DNA of 64,000 nt from an uncultured Porphyromonadaceae bacterium (GTDB lineage Bacteria; Bacteroidota; Bacteroidia; Bacteroidales; Muribaculaceae), in assembly GCA_946187345.1 (NCBI GenBank), contig CAMHQD010000005.1, positions 20,893-84,892 of the forward strand, given 5' to 3'. Below the pieces are notes generated by a model. It was given only the letters and a program-made list of their open reading frames with translations. It searched no databases and was not told the origin of the DNA. A program made the translations under genes and the position numbers. Below, in pieces: positions 34,507 to 43,763 of the stretch; position 1 is the stretch's first letter; each line of letters starts with the position of its first letter.

Positions 34507-35559
34507 ATGACACTACAATCATTCAGTAAATACAAGACGCAGTTGATGGGCATGGCAATCCTGTGGGTGATGATGTATCATTGCTGCAAAGCAACGTGCT
34601 TCAAATTGCCGGTGCTGAACATAGCCAGATTCGGTTTCACAGGTGTGGACATCTTTTTCGTGTTGTCGGGAATGGGGTTGAGTTACGCGTGGTTCAAGGC
34701 TCCGGAATTGATGCGCTTCCTCAAACGTCGCTTCGCCCGCATCATGCCCACCTATTGGATTGTGCTGGTGCTCTTCCACATGGTAGCGTTCGCCGCCGAT
34801 TATGTTTGCTCCAATACCGGACGAACACACATCATCGAGGCTGCGGGCGTCTATCTGGCCTATCCGCACACCCTTTTGCAATATCTGTCTTATTATTTGG
34901 GAGGCTTCGGTTTCTTCTTTACGCCTGACCGGTCTTACTGGTTTGAGTGGTATGTGCCTACTCAGTTGCTTTTCTATCTGCTCTTCCCGTTGATTGCCTT
35001 TTACGCGACGAGTTTGCGCAAGTCATTGGTCGCGCTCGCTGTGGCGATTGTTGTGAATATGGGTTTCGCCTATTGGTATCATGCGGCCGGTGATGAGGGC
35101 CTGCGTTATTTGTGCTTCTCGCGTCTGCCGATATTCACACTGGGTGTTGTGCTCTATCACGCCATCCGGAATGAGAAAAAATGGTATACCATAGCGCTTG
35201 TCGTCGTCAGTGTCGTCACGATGATTGCCTGTGTTGCATTTAAGTTGCCGGCTTCAAAAGAAGGCTTTGGGGCGTTTATGAATCTCGTTTGCGGTTATCG
35301 GTTTTTCATCATTCCCGGTCTATGCCTTATGCTTGTGCCTTTGTTTAAGTTCAAGGTGATTGACGCTTGTCTCACTTTCTTGGGCACAATCAGTCTTGAG
35401 TTATATCTGGTGCATATCAAGTTGGTGTTCCTGTTGCGTTTCGCTCTGCCGCGGTGGGATGCCGTTGGCGTGCTCATTTTGTTTGTTGTCTCAATCCCAG
35501 CCGCATGGCTATTGCACCTGCTCGCCGCAAAGTTGACCAAAGCCTTAAAATTGACTTGA
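34507..35559 (+). CDS. Acyltransferase family 3 (O-acetyltransferase) membrane protein
   Basis: A 350-residue integral membrane acyltransferase of the OafA/YrhL type with about ten TM segments. The N-terminal active-site region (LMGMAILWVMMYHCCKA) carries the family histidine, followed by GFTGVDIFFVLSGMGLSYA, and an arginine-rich stretch FLKRRFARIMPTYWIVL. It should acetylate an exported or lipid-linked glycan. ATG 34507 is chosen because the predicted promoter ends at 34481; the open frame to 34432 would overlap it. A perfect bidirectional terminator follows. Confidence 0.85.
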   Translation: MTLQSFSKYKTQLMGMAILWVMMYHCCKATCFKLPVLNIARFGFTGVDIFFVLSGMGLSYAWFKAPELMRFLKRRFARIMPTYWIVLVLFHMVAFAADYVCSNTGRTHIIEAAGVYLAYPHTLLQYLSYYLGGFGFFFTPDRSYWFEWYVPTQLLFYLLFPLIAFYATSLRKSLVALAVAIVVNMGFAYWYHAAGDEGLRYLCFSRLPIFTLGVVLYHAIRNEKKWYTIALVVVSVVTMIACVAFKLPASKEGFGAFMNLVCGYRFFIIPGLCLMLVPLFKFKVIDACLTFLGTISLELYLVHIKLVFLLRFALPRWDAVGVLILFVVSIPAAWLLHLLAAKLTKALKLT

Positions 35560-35588
35560 CTATCTTCACTAAATCTCAGATAAGTCAA

Positions 35589-35636
35589 AAGAATAATCTC
35601 ACGTAGAATCCACGGATTCTACGTGAGATTATTCTT
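35589..35636. terminator. Perfect 23-bp palindromic bidirectional terminator
   Basis: Arms 35589-35611 and 35614-35636 are exact reverse complements with a 2-nt spacer, flanked by A-rich and T-rich ends. It lies between convergent acyltransferase genes. Confidence 0.9.
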
Positions 35637-35670
35637 TCAGGATAAATATCGAGTTGATGGATTATTGTTT

Positions 35671-36648
35671 TCACACTTTCCAACCCGGACCGAAAAACTC
35701 TTCTTGAGCCGTCAATCGCGGCAAATATTTCTTGAGGAGATATATTACCGGGTATTCTAAGGCAAGAGTTCCGATAATTGTGGCAAAATATGCTAGCAAT
35801 GGTTTGAGAAACGGTTTGATAACGGCGTTTAGAGGACCAATCAGGTAGTAGTGCGTACCGAGAACAATCAGGGAGTTCTTGCCCATAAACGAGACAAGAG
35901 GAATGTCTTTCTTTACTAAACGATGCCCGACCCACATCATTGGAATCGCCAGTAACAACGGAATTACAAAGAAATTGAATATTGAGGGATATGCTCGTTT
36001 ATACATATTCAGTCCGCAGTCTGCAAAGAATACTATACCTAAAGCGATAGCCAAGCACAGAAGACTGTATATTAATTTTGGTGATTTGTCGAGTAACGAA
36101 CAGTTCTTCAATAGGCAGCCCACAGCAAAGAACGGGAGAGCGACCATTGTGATGTCAATCAGTAAGAATAACCGGGTATTCGTTGAGGCAAGGTAATAGC
36201 CTGCCACACCGATTGCCAATGCCGGAGCGATGGCCCATGGTGGTGATAAAAGCTTACGTAGGAAGTAGTACAGGAGATTGACCTCAAACAATACCAAGAG
36301 AAACCACATGGGGGTGTTGAGGTCAAATATGTTGGTCGGGAGTTTGTGAATTACGGCGGCTATGTTAAATCGGCTGAAAACCAATTCGCGCGCCACGAAA
36401 TAAACAAAACCGATGAAAAGGAAGAATATCATCGGCACGATGAGTGTATTGACTTTTCGGCGCAGGAATTCGAGAAAATTGTCTTGCGGCTTGAAGAAAC
36501 ACCCCGATATCAGGAAAAAGACAGGGAGACTGAGCAGCAGTTTATAGGAATGTTCGCCCCAAGCTAGAGGTTTGGTGTGGAACGCGACAATCAAGATGAT
36601 GCACAGACCCTTAATGAAGTCAATGTAGGCGATGCGTTGTTTTGTCAT
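35671..36648 (-). CDS. Acyltransferase family 3 membrane protein (second)
   Basis: A 325-residue acyltransferase-3 protein with about ten TM segments. The N terminus RIAYIDFIKGLCIILIVAFH holds the DxxKG and histidine motif typical of fucose/sugar O-acetylases, followed by LPVFFLISGCFFK. It differs in sequence from the convergent acyltransferase at 34507, so the two may modify different positions of the polysaccharide. A TACCTTTG box at 36668-36675 (minus) fits a promoter. Confidence 0.85.
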   Translation of the reverse strand: MTKQRIAYIDFIKGLCIILIVAFHTKPLAWGEHSYKLLLSLPVFFLISGCFFKPQDNFLEFLRRKVNTLIVPMIFFLFIGFVYFVARELVFSRFNIAAVIHKLPTNIFDLNTPMWFLLVLFEVNLLYYFLRKLLSPPWAIAPALAIGVAGYYLASTNTRLFLLIDITMVALPFFAVGCLLKNCSLLDKSPKLIYSLLCLAIALGIVFFADCGLNMYKRAYPSIFNFFVIPLLLAIPMMWVGHRLVKKDIPLVSFMGKNSLIVLGTHYYLIGPLNAVIKPFLKPLLAYFATIIGTLALEYPVIYLLKKYLPRLTAQEEFFGPGWKV

Positions 36649-36705
36649 AATTGTCTCATTTTTTTTGCAAAGGTAATAATTCTAATTCATTTTGTAAAAT
36701 TTTTG

Positions 36706-37623
36706 CTAACAGAACAGGCGCTTGATATAGAGGGCGAGGACGGTGGGGGCACAGAGGCCGGTGTCGGCTCGCAGGTAGCGCCATAGGGTTGTGGGTGAGG
36801 GCGTGAGGCCATGGTAGAGGTCGCCTCGCTTGCGGCGGGCGATATACTTGTTAAGGTCTTGATTGATGTCGGTGGTGTGGCGTGTGCCGGAGGGTAGCGT
36901 TGGCAGCCATTGTCGTACCCACTGTGCTACCATGTCCCAAGCCTCAAGTTTGCCGAGCGTCTGCTCCGGCGAGTAGGCGCGAGTGAGGGCTTGTTCGTGT
37001 CGGCGGAAGCCGTATCCGGCTATGTTGCAGTTTGCCACGCCGGTGTTTGTCGCCGTCATTGCTGCAGTCACGTCGTCGCTGGCCCAGCCGTAGGGGAAGT
37101 CGGCGAAGCCGCCGTGAGCCATTAGAGTCGAGCGCCGCAGCAGCCAGTCGCCCATCGCTTGTCTGCGTCCTTGCCACTTGCGCCATAGCACCTCGCCGGC
37201 GTCCTCCGTCTCGGGGCGCTCACCGCCATCCTCAATCACCGCGCCAGTGGCGTCAATAACAACGATGCGTGTGTGGTAGGCATCACGACCGGGGTGCGTC
37301 GCTATGAGCGAGTCATAGCGACTTAAGCTGCCTGGTAGCAGCACATCGTCGTCGCCCATGCAGATGACAAACTCGCCGGAGGCGTGGCGAAGACACTCGT
37401 TCCAATTGCCAACCACGCTTGCCGCGCCATAGCCGACAGCGTTGCGACGGTAACTCACTCGCGGGTCGCTCAGGTAGGGAAGCACGATTGAGCGCAAATC
37501 ATCTGGCGATGCGTCGTCGACCACCACCAATTCCCAGTCGTCGCAGTCCTGGGTAACCACACTGCGCAGACATTCGTCAAGAAATGCCGCTTTGAACGCC
37601 GGCACAAGTATCGAGTATCTCAT
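36706..37623 (-). CDS. GT2-family glycosyltransferase (second)
   Basis: A 305-residue GT-A transferase with RYSILVPAFKAAFLDECLRS, the nucleotide-binding VVDDASPDD, and a DXD-type metal motif MGDDDVLLPG (about 93-102). The C-terminal part is short and basic. It lies next to acyltransferase genes at the outer end of the polysaccharide region and probably contributes to the same or a related glycan. Stop codon at 36706, 31 bp from the predicted promoter of the next minus-strand gene. Confidence 0.85.
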   Translation of the reverse strand: MRYSILVPAFKAAFLDECLRSVVTQDCDDWELVVVDDASPDDLRSIVLPYLSDPRVSYRRNAVGYGAASVVGNWNECLRHASGEFVICMGDDDVLLPGSLSRYDSLIATHPGRDAYHTRIVVIDATGAVIEDGGERPETEDAGEVLWRKWQGRRQAMGDWLLRRSTLMAHGGFADFPYGWASDDVTAAMTATNTGVANCNIAGYGFRRHEQALTRAYSPEQTLGKLEAWDMVAQWVRQWLPTLPSGTRHTTDINQDLNKYIARRKRGDLYHGLTPSPTTLWRYLRADTGLCAPTVLALYIKRLFC

Positions 37624-37861
37624 TTAACGCATTATCATTGGGAAAAAGACAATTTACTACAATTAATAACAGTTGTTTCAGTTGTGCCTCAACTATTTTG
37701 CTCTGTTTACAGTAGACACAATTATTTTGTTTTTAATTGTACTTGATTGTATTATTCAGAGTGCAAAATTAGTTAAATTGTGGTAATCGGCAAGTGGCGG
37801 TTGAATAAAATGTTGTAACTTTGCGTCGTGGTAGCAAATCGCTGCCGTTGCCATTCTATCA
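37624..37861. promoter_or_regulatory. AT-rich divergent intergenic region with TAACTTTG box
   Basis: No gene. It separates divergent genes. TAACTTTG at 37816-37823 is a good -7 element for the phosphoesterase gene; a matching -33 TTG at the usual spacing is not clear. Confidence 0.5.
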
Positions 37862-38950
37862 ATGAGACTTTTTTTTATCATATTCGCCACTCTGCCATTG
37901 TTGGCCCACGCTTACGTGTCGTGGCATATCTACCAACTGATGCCGTTGCCCACGTGGGCTAAAATTTTGGTGGTCACGCTGCTCGCTTGCTGCTTTGTGA
38001 GTTTCTTCTCAATATTCTTTCTTGGACAGGATTCTCCATTGTGGCTCAATACGTTGCTCTATGATGCCGGAACATCGTGGCTTATCGTGTTGCTCTATGC
38101 GACATTGTTGTTTATAACGCTTGACGTGTGCCGGGCCATTGGATTGGTGCAGCCGTCTGTATTGCGGCAAAGCCTTGTCGGCACGCTTGCCGTGGTCGGC
38201 CTGTTGTCGGCATTGATGTGTTATGGCGGTTGGCGTTATCACAATAAGGCGCGTGTGACGTTGGAGTTGAGCGCTCCGGCCGGTAAAGCGTTGTCAAAGC
38301 CGGTCACGGCGGTGATGATGAGTGACTTGCATTTGGGGTATCACAACCGTCGCGCTGAACTTGGCCGGTGGGTTGATATGGTCAATGCCGAGCGGCCTGA
38401 CGTGGTGCTTATCGCCGGCGACATCATTGACAGCAGTGTGCGGCCGTTGCTTGAGGAGGATATGGCTGCCGAGTTGCGCAGGGTCAACGCTCCGATAATC
38501 GCTTGTCTCGGCAATCATGAGTATTTCGCAACAACGCCGGCTGCCCGGCGGTTCATGAATGATGCCGGCATCACACTGCTTGTTGACAGTTGCCTGACAA
38601 TGGGAGACATCACAATTATCGGTCGTGATGACCGCACAAATCGCGGGCGCGTCCCGTTGCGGCGGCTTGTCGCTAACGCCGATACCAGCCGGTACACCAT
38701 TGTGCTTGATCATCAGCCTCATGATTTGAGTGAGGCGGAGAATTGTCACGTGGACCTGCAGTTGAGCGGTCACACCCATCGTGGACAAGTGTGGCCTATA
38801 AGTTGGATTACTGATGCCATGTTTGAGGTCTCACATGGATATAAACGTAAAGGTGATACCGATATTTACGTCAGCAGTGGCATGGGAATCTGGGGAGGTA
38901 AGATCCGCATCGGCACAGTGTCGGAATATGTTGTTATAAAAATAAAGTAG
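37862..38950 (+). CDS. Membrane-anchored metallophosphoesterase (YkuE-like)
   Basis: A 362-residue calcineurin-type phosphoesterase. About four hydrophobic segments occupy residues 1-130. The catalytic domain starts AVMMSDLHLGYHNR and continues with GDIID, GNHEYF and GHTHRGQVWP, the full set of two-metal ligands. Related proteins act at the membrane on lipid-linked or envelope phosphoesters; the substrate is unknown. It starts 8 bp before and probably shares a transcript with the thioesterase and dprA. Confidence 0.9.
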   Translation: MRLFFIIFATLPLLAHAYVSWHIYQLMPLPTWAKILVVTLLACCFVSFFSIFFLGQDSPLWLNTLLYDAGTSWLIVLLYATLLFITLDVCRAIGLVQPSVLRQSLVGTLAVVGLLSALMCYGGWRYHNKARVTLELSAPAGKALSKPVTAVMMSDLHLGYHNRRAELGRWVDMVNAERPDVVLIAGDIIDSSVRPLLEEDMAAELRRVNAPIIACLGNHEYFATTPAARRFMNDAGITLLVDSCLTMGDITIIGRDDRTNRGRVPLRRLVANADTSRYTIVLDHQPHDLSEAENCHVDLQLSGHTHRGQVWPISWITDAMFEVSHGYKRKGDTDIYVSSGMGIWGGKIRIGTVSEYVVIKIK

Positions 38951-38957
38951 CGAAGAA

Positions 38958-39386
38958 ATGATAGAAGGCCAAAAGCATACGTGTGAGTTTGAGGTGCGTG
39001 ACTATGAGATTGACAGCGAGGGAATTGTCAATAACGCAATCTATCTGCATTACATGGAGCATGCTCGCCATAACTTCTGCCGCGAGGCCGGCATGAGTTA
39101 TGAGCGAATGCGTGAGTTGGGCATGATGCCTGTTGTGGCGCGCATTGAGGTGAATTACCGCACTCCGTTGCGCAGTAATGACCATGTGAAGTGTGAACTG
39201 TGGGTCGAGCGTCGTGGTCCGCGATTCATTTTTCATCAGACGATTATCAACGCGACGACCGGAACTGTGGCCACCCAAGCGGTTGTTACAATAGCGTGTG
39301 TCATTAACGGCCGTCTCTCGCGCGGCGATGAACTCGCTGAAGCATTTGCCCCTTATTTGTGTTCAATCCAACCAGGTGAAAAATGA
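38958..39386 (+). CDS. YbgC/FadM-type acyl-CoA thioesterase
   Basis: A 142-residue single hot-dog-fold protein. The active-site motif DYEIDSEGIVNNAIYLHYME matches the 4-hydroxybenzoyl-CoA thioesterase family (Asp then Asn-His/Asn-Ala position). It hydrolyses acyl-CoA esters in the cytosol, probably for phospholipid or branched-acid housekeeping. It ends overlapping the dprA start by four bases. Confidence 0.88.
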   Translation: MIEGQKHTCEFEVRDYEIDSEGIVNNAIYLHYMEHARHNFCREAGMSYERMRELGMMPVVARIEVNYRTPLRSNDHVKCELWVERRGPRFIFHQTIINATTGTVATQAVVTIACVINGRLSRGDELAEAFAPYLCSIQPGEK

Positions 39387-40498
39387 ATGAAGACTTATTG
39401 CATAGCGTTGCATTTGCCGCCCTGCCGGGAATGAACCTTGATGTCGGACGTAAATTATTGGAGGTTGTCGGCAGTGAGGCGGACTTTTTCAAGATGAAGG
39501 AGGGTGAACTTGTCTCACTTGTTGGAACCTCTAACCGATGGTTCACCCGTTCTACCCGTGATGAAGTGCTGCGCAAAGCGGACACTGAAATCCGGTTTAT
39601 AGAAGATAAAAACGTCAATGCCGTCTATTATACCTCGCCACTGTATCCGCGTCGGTTACTTGAGGCGAACGATGCCCCGATGATGCTGTATGTTACCGGT
39701 GCCTGTGACATGAACTCAAAGCACGTTGTCAGCGTTGTCGGCACTCGCAACGCGACTGCAGCAGGCGTGAAATTCTGTGATAATTTCGTTGGTCAACTCT
39801 CGGCCATGCTGCCCGATGTGGTGATTGTAAGCGGTCTGGCTTATGGCATTGATATTGCGGCGCATCGTGCGGCAATGGCTCATGGCGTCGGCACGGTGGC
39901 TGTGATGGCGCGTGGCCTTAACCGCATTTATCCAGCCGTGCACCGCCGTGACGCAGTTAATATAATTAAGCACGGCGGCGCGTTGGTCACAGATTATATG
40001 AGCCAAGACGAGATGCACAAGGGGAACTTTCTGGCGCGCAACCGTATTATAGCGGCGTTGGCCGATGTCACAGTCGTTGTGGAGAGTGCCAGTCATGGCG
40101 GCTCCCTGGTCACGGCATCGCTTGCCATGAGTTACAATCGTGACGTGATGGCTGTGCCGGGTCGCGTAACGGATGAAATGTCACGCGGATGCAACAAACT
40201 TATCGCCGGCAACCGTGCCGCTCTGCTCACCGACGCCAACCAACTGGTTGAATCCATGCGTTGGGATGTTGATATAAGGCAGACACCGATAGCAAAGCAA
40301 CTAAGCCTATTCGAAGACCTCAACGAGAATGAGCAGGCAATTGTCAATGTCCTGCGTGGCGCGGAACAACCTATGCACGCCAATGACATCGCGCATGCGG
40401 TACGACAACCCGCATATCTCGTGACAAGCACCCTTGTGGAACTTGACTTCAAAGGCATTATAGCAACCCTCCCCGGCAGTCGCTATCAGTTGGTTTGA
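39383..40498 (+). CDS. dprA: DNA processing protein DprA (Smf)
   Basis: A 371-residue DprA, which binds incoming single-stranded DNA and loads RecA during transformation. N-terminal SAM/HhH-like region, then the Rossmann-like core: VSVVGTRNATAAG, VSGLAYGIDIAAHRAA, GGALVTDYMSQDEMHKGNFLARNRIIAAL and GSLVTASLAMSYNRDVMAVPG, then a C-terminal winged-helix segment (from about 310). The length matches the family. Whether the host is competent cannot be judged here. The start overlaps the thioesterase stop (ATGA). Confidence 0.94.
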   Translation: MNEDLLHSVAFAALPGMNLDVGRKLLEVVGSEADFFKMKEGELVSLVGTSNRWFTRSTRDEVLRKADTEIRFIEDKNVNAVYYTSPLYPRRLLEANDAPMMLYVTGACDMNSKHVVSVVGTRNATAAGVKFCDNFVGQLSAMLPDVVIVSGLAYGIDIAAHRAAMAHGVGTVAVMARGLNRIYPAVHRRDAVNIIKHGGALVTDYMSQDEMHKGNFLARNRIIAALADVTVVVESASHGGSLVTASLAMSYNRDVMAVPGRVTDEMSRGCNKLIAGNRAALLTDANQLVESMRWDVDIRQTPIAKQLSLFEDLNENEQAIVNVLRGAEQPMHANDIAHAVRQPAYLVTSTLVELDFKGIIATLPGSRYQLV

Positions 40499-40511
40499 AA
40501 AAAAACTTTGT

Positions 40512-40539
40512 ACTTCATCTTTCATACGTCACACTTTTT
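40512..40539. repeat. Heptanucleotide array (ACTTCAT/CTTTCAT)
   Basis: Four degenerate 7-nt units after dprA. In reverse complement they resemble the AGTATGA units of 47492-47526. Here the stop triplets lie on the minus strand only. Confidence 0.6.
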
Positions 40540-40542
40540 TAT

Positions 40543-40550
40543 TACCTTTG
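40543..40550 (+). promoter_or_regulatory. -7 box of the pta-ackA operon
   Basis: TACCTTTG. A -33 TTG at standard spacing is not obvious because the heptad array occupies that position. Confidence 0.5.
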
Positions 40551-40584
40551 CCAATTAGAATGAACAATCATAGAACAACAGACT

Positions 40585-41592
40585 ATGGAACCACTGTTTG
40601 AACAGATGAAACAACGGGCGATGTCGCGCCCCATGCGCATCGTTCTGCCTGAGAGCACCGAGCCGAGAACACTTCGTGCCGCCGATCGCATCATCGCTGA
40701 TGGTGTGGCCGACATTTATCTCATTGGTGACAAATATGCCATCACGGCAAGCGCCCATGACCTCGGACTGACAAATATTGACAGCGCCACAGTCATTGAC
40801 CCTTCGAATGACGCGGTCATTGAAAAATATGCTCAACTATTCTTTGAGTTGCGCAAGAACAAGGGCGTCACAATCGAAGACGCTTGGCGCAAGGCGCGTG
40901 ACCCGCTGTATCTGGGATGCCTGATGATAAAGAACGGTGATGCCGATGGGCAGGTTGCGGGGGCGATGAACTCCACCGGCAATGTGTTGCGTGCCGCGTT
41001 CCAAATATTAAAGACAGCGCCGGGTGTGAGTGTTGTCAGCGGAGCGTTCTTAATGATGCTGCCCGAGGGAAGTCCCTATGGCGATAACGGAGTGATGGTG
41101 TTTGCCGACTGTGCCGTCGTGCCCGACCCTGATGCCCAGCAGTTGGCTCAGATAGCCGTGCTGACGGCTAAGACCGCTCACGACCTGGCCGGGCTTGAGC
41201 CGCGTGTCGCTATGCTGAGTTTCAGCACCAAGGGCAGCGCAAGCCACAGCAAGGTTGACAAGGTAGTCGAGGCGACATCACTTGCCCGGCAGATGGCTCC
41301 CACGCTTGACATTGACGGTGAGTTGCAAGCCGATGCCGCTATCGTGCCCAGCGTTGGAGCGAGTAAGGCCCCGGACAGTTCGCTTGCCGGCCATGCCAAT
41401 GTGCTCGTCTTCCCCAACCTCGAGGTTGGCAATATCGCCTACAAGTTGGTGCAGCGCCTGGGCAATGTCACCGCTGTCGGCCCTGTGTTGCAAGGTCTCG
41501 CCGCGCCGGTTAATGATCTTTCTCGCGGTTGCAATGTTGATGATATCTACAAGACCATCATCATCACTTGCAATCAAGCCCTAAGCCGTTAA
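40585..41592 (+). CDS. pta: Phosphate acetyltransferase
   Basis: Interconverts acetyl-CoA and acetyl phosphate, the first half of acetate fermentation. The 335-residue single-domain enzyme has IVLPESTEPRTLRAAD, QVAGAMNSTGNVLRAAFQ, MLSFSTKGSASHSKVDKVVEA and the late NVLVFPNLEVGNIAYKL motif. It lacks the N-terminal regulatory DRTGG domain found in longer forms. ackA follows after 34 bp. Confidence 0.96.
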   Translation: MEPLFEQMKQRAMSRPMRIVLPESTEPRTLRAADRIIADGVADIYLIGDKYAITASAHDLGLTNIDSATVIDPSNDAVIEKYAQLFFELRKNKGVTIEDAWRKARDPLYLGCLMIKNGDADGQVAGAMNSTGNVLRAAFQILKTAPGVSVVSGAFLMMLPEGSPYGDNGVMVFADCAVVPDPDAQQLAQIAVLTAKTAHDLAGLEPRVAMLSFSTKGSASHSKVDKVVEATSLARQMAPTLDIDGELQADAAIVPSVGASKAPDSSLAGHANVLVFPNLEVGNIAYKLVQRLGNVTAVGPVLQGLAAPVNDLSRGCNVDDIYKTIIITCNQALSR

Positions 41593-41594
41593 TA

Positions 41595-41621
41595 TAACCC
41601 ATAACTTCCATAACTCTTAAC
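41595..41621 (+). repeat. Short TAAC-spaced repeat between pta and ackA
   Basis: TAAC occurs at 41595, 41602, 41611 and 41618 (spacing 7, 9, 7), with CATAACT-like surroundings. A decayed relative of the heptad arrays. Confidence 0.4.
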
Positions 41622-41626
41622 CACCA

Positions 41627-42838
41627 ATGAATATCCTTGTTTTGAATTGCGGCAGCAGCAGCGCCAAGTACAAGCTCATCGAGATTAAGAATAACGTGAC
41701 CCTTGCCGAGGGTGGCGTTGAGAAAATCGGTTTGCCCGATGCCTTTATCAAAGTTAAACTTCCCGATGGCTCAAAGAAGGAGATCCCTCTTGACATCACC
41801 GACCACAACGGAGCGATCAAGTCCATCCTTGATATTCTCACCGATGGTGAGTTGGGATGCATCAAGAGTTTTGATGAGATTGATGCCGTTGGTCACCGTA
41901 TGGTGCACGGCGGCGAGAAGTTCAGTCGCAGCGTCCTCATTAACGATGAGGTCAAGGCGATGATTGCCGACTGCTACGACATCGCCCCGCTTCACAACCC
42001 CGTCAACATGGCTGGCATTGAGGCTATAGAGGCCATTCTCCCCTCGGTGCCGCAGGTGGCTGTGTTTGACACGGCTTTCCATCAGACTATGCCTGCCGCC
42101 GCTTATATGTATCCGTTGCCATACAAGTACTACAAGCATGATCACGTCAGGCGTTACGGCTTCCATGGCACCAGCCATCGTTACGTCTCGCGCAAGGTGT
42201 GTGAGATGCTCGGTTTGGACTTCGAGAGCCAACGAATCATCTGCTGTCACATCGGCAACGGGGCCAGTATCTCGGCCATTGACCATGGCCGGTGCATCGA
42301 CACCTCAATGGGTCTCACTCCAACTGAAGGGTTGATGATGGGAACTCGTGTGGGTGACATTGATGCCGGCGCTCTTGTGTTCCTCATGAAGCGGTACGGT
42401 CTCGACGCGATGCAGGTGCAGAATCTCGTCAATAAGGAGAGCGGCGTGTTGGGTATCACCGGCATCAGTAGTGATATGCGTGAGGTTGTCGCCGCCGCCG
42501 ATCAGGGTAATGAGCGCGCCAAACTCGCCCTTGATATGTATGAGTTGCGCATCCTGAAGTACATCGGCGCCTATGCCGCCGAACTCGGTGGTGTCGATGT
42601 TATCGCCTTTACCGGTGGAGTGGGCGAGAACCAAACCGTCACGCGCGAGAACGTCTGCCGCAAACTCGCTTATCTTGGAGTTGACATAGATACCGAGCTG
42701 AATGACAAGATGTGGCGTGGCAAGGACGGCGAGATCAGCAAGCCTGGCAGTAAGGTCCGCGTTGCGGTGGTGCTCACTGATGAGGAGTATATGATTGCCC
42801 GTGACACCGAGGCTATCGTTGAGGGACGTCAACCTTGA
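41627..42838 (+). CDS. ackA: Acetate kinase
   Basis: Makes ATP and acetate from acetyl phosphate. The 403-residue ASKHA enzyme has LVLNCGSSSAKYKL, VAVFDTAFHQTMP, RYGFHGTSHRYVS, HIGNGASISAIDHGRCIDTSMG and FTGGVGENQ. With pta it forms the standard acetate pathway of a fermenting gut anaerobe. The stop codon lies inside a stem-loop at 42834-42862. Confidence 0.97.
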   Translation: MNILVLNCGSSSAKYKLIEIKNNVTLAEGGVEKIGLPDAFIKVKLPDGSKKEIPLDITDHNGAIKSILDILTDGELGCIKSFDEIDAVGHRMVHGGEKFSRSVLINDEVKAMIADCYDIAPLHNPVNMAGIEAIEAILPSVPQVAVFDTAFHQTMPAAAYMYPLPYKYYKHDHVRRYGFHGTSHRYVSRKVCEMLGLDFESQRIICCHIGNGASISAIDHGRCIDTSMGLTPTEGLMMGTRVGDIDAGALVFLMKRYGLDAMQVQNLVNKESGVLGITGISSDMREVVAAADQGNERAKLALDMYELRILKYIGAYAAELGGVDVIAFTGGVGENQTVTRENVCRKLAYLGVDIDTELNDKMWRGKDGEISKPGSKVRVAVVLTDEEYMIARDTEAIVEGRQP

Positions 42839-42862
42839 CCAAGTGTTTTTTATTTGGTCAAG
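42834..42862 (+). terminator. Stem-loop overlapping the ackA stop
   Basis: CTTGACCAA pairs with TTGGTCAAG around a T-rich loop. The right arm overlaps the -33 box of the next promoter (42853-42856). Confidence 0.6.
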
Positions 42863-42884
42863 TCAAATAATTCTCTTATCTTTG
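42853..42884 (+). promoter_or_regulatory. Promoter of the YtxH/holin-like operon
   Basis: TTTG 42853-42856, 20 bp spacer, TATCTTTG 42877-42884. Confidence 0.65.
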
Positions 42885-42922
42885 CCGAAAATAAGTTTAA
42901 CCTACTAAAACTCTTTACAAAT

Positions 42923-43138
42923 ATGAAACCGTTGCACATTATCCTTGCCGTTGTGGGCGGCACCATCGCCGGAGCGGCGCTCGGACTGCTTTTCGCTCCC
43001 GAAAAGGGTAGCGAAACCCGTCAGAAGATTATTGACCTCCTGCGTGAGAAGGGCATCAAACTTCCCGGAGACAAGATGGATGAACTCGCCGATGAGATTG
43101 CGGCCGAGATCAATGCCAAGAAGGAAGTCGCCGAGTAA
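42923..43138 (+). CDS. YtxH-like small membrane protein
   Basis: A 71-residue protein with one glycine-rich N-terminal TM helix (LAVVGGTIAGAALGLLFAPEKG) followed by a charged helical tail. This is the YtxH/gas-vesicle-like arrangement (GxxxG helix, then LFAPxxG and an amphipathic helix). Function is unknown; YtxH proteins are linked to general stress in Firmicutes. ATG 42923 is the first start after the promoter box at 42877-42884. A shorter paralogue follows 35 bp downstream. Confidence 0.75.
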   Translation: MKPLHIILAVVGGTIAGAALGLLFAPEKGSETRQKIIDLLREKGIKLPGDKMDELADEIAAEINAKKEVAE

Positions 43139-43173
43139 TATTAATTAAAAGGAACACAATAATAATCAATAAA

Positions 43174-43371
43174 ATGAAAGCTCTGAATTTACTCTATGCG
43201 TTCCTCGGTGGGGCGCTTGTGGGATGCACTGCGGCAATACTATTCGCTCCTGAGAAAGGTGAGGACTTGCGCGCCCGCATCAAGAACATGCTCAAGAGCA
43301 AAGGCATTGACTTCAGCGATGATGAGGTCGAACAGTTGGTGCGCCAGATTAGCGCTCAGATTGAGGATTAA
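43174..43371 (+). CDS. YtxH-like small membrane protein (paralogue)
   Basis: A 65-residue paralogue of the previous gene: FLGGALVGCTAAILFAPEKGEDLRARIK, then a helical tail ending VRQISAQIED. Shared features are the GxxxG-like TM helix, the FAPEKG turn and the KxKGI motif (MLKSKGIDF; EKGIKLP in the neighbour). A tandem duplication is likely. Confidence 0.75.
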   Translation: MKALNLLYAFLGGALVGCTAAILFAPEKGEDLRARIKNMLKSKGIDFSDDEVEQLVRQISAQIED

Positions 43372-43388
43372 CGCGTCTGTCAAGCAGC

Positions 43389-43760
43389 ATGGACAACGAT
43401 ATCAAGACGATTGACTATCAGAAACTTTTTGCCGAGGGGAAGCGTTTCCTCAAGACGGAGTTTGATTACGGCAGGCTCACGGCCATGGAGAAGCTAATAG
43501 TGCTTCTTTCAACCATGGCCGTGGTTGCCGTGGTCGGCATTTTCCTCATCCTTGCTTTATATTTCATATCGGAAGCGATAGTTGATGTGCTGACCATAGC
43601 GTTGGGCAAAGAGTGGCTTGCGAACATTGTTGTCGCCATCGTTGTGCTGTTGCTGATGGCACTCGTTGTGTTGATGCGTCGCCAATTGATTGTCGACCCG
43701 ATTTCACGCTTTATCACCAGGTTGTTTTTGGACGACGGCAAGAACAGTTCCATCAGTTGA
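43389..43760 (+). CDS. Holin-like (Holin-X/DUF1469-type) membrane protein
   Basis: A 123-residue protein with two strong TM segments (about 42-65 and 78-98) between polar ends. This is the phage_holin_3_6/DUF1469 arrangement, common in bacterial stress operons and not tied to prophage. No lysis genes are nearby. It lies 17 bp after the second YtxH gene and 3 bp before the next gene, so the four genes probably form one operon. Confidence 0.7.
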   Translation: MDNDIKTIDYQKLFAEGKRFLKTEFDYGRLTAMEKLIVLLSTMAVVAVVGIFLILALYFISEAIVDVLTIALGKEWLANIVVAIVVLLLMALVVLMRRQLIVDPISRFITRLFLDDGKNSSIS

Positions 43761-43763
43761 GTT

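Noticed and set aside
43389..43760. Holin-like gene as evidence of a prophage
   Set aside because: No phage structural, lysis or integrase genes around it; the family is common in bacterial chromosomes.
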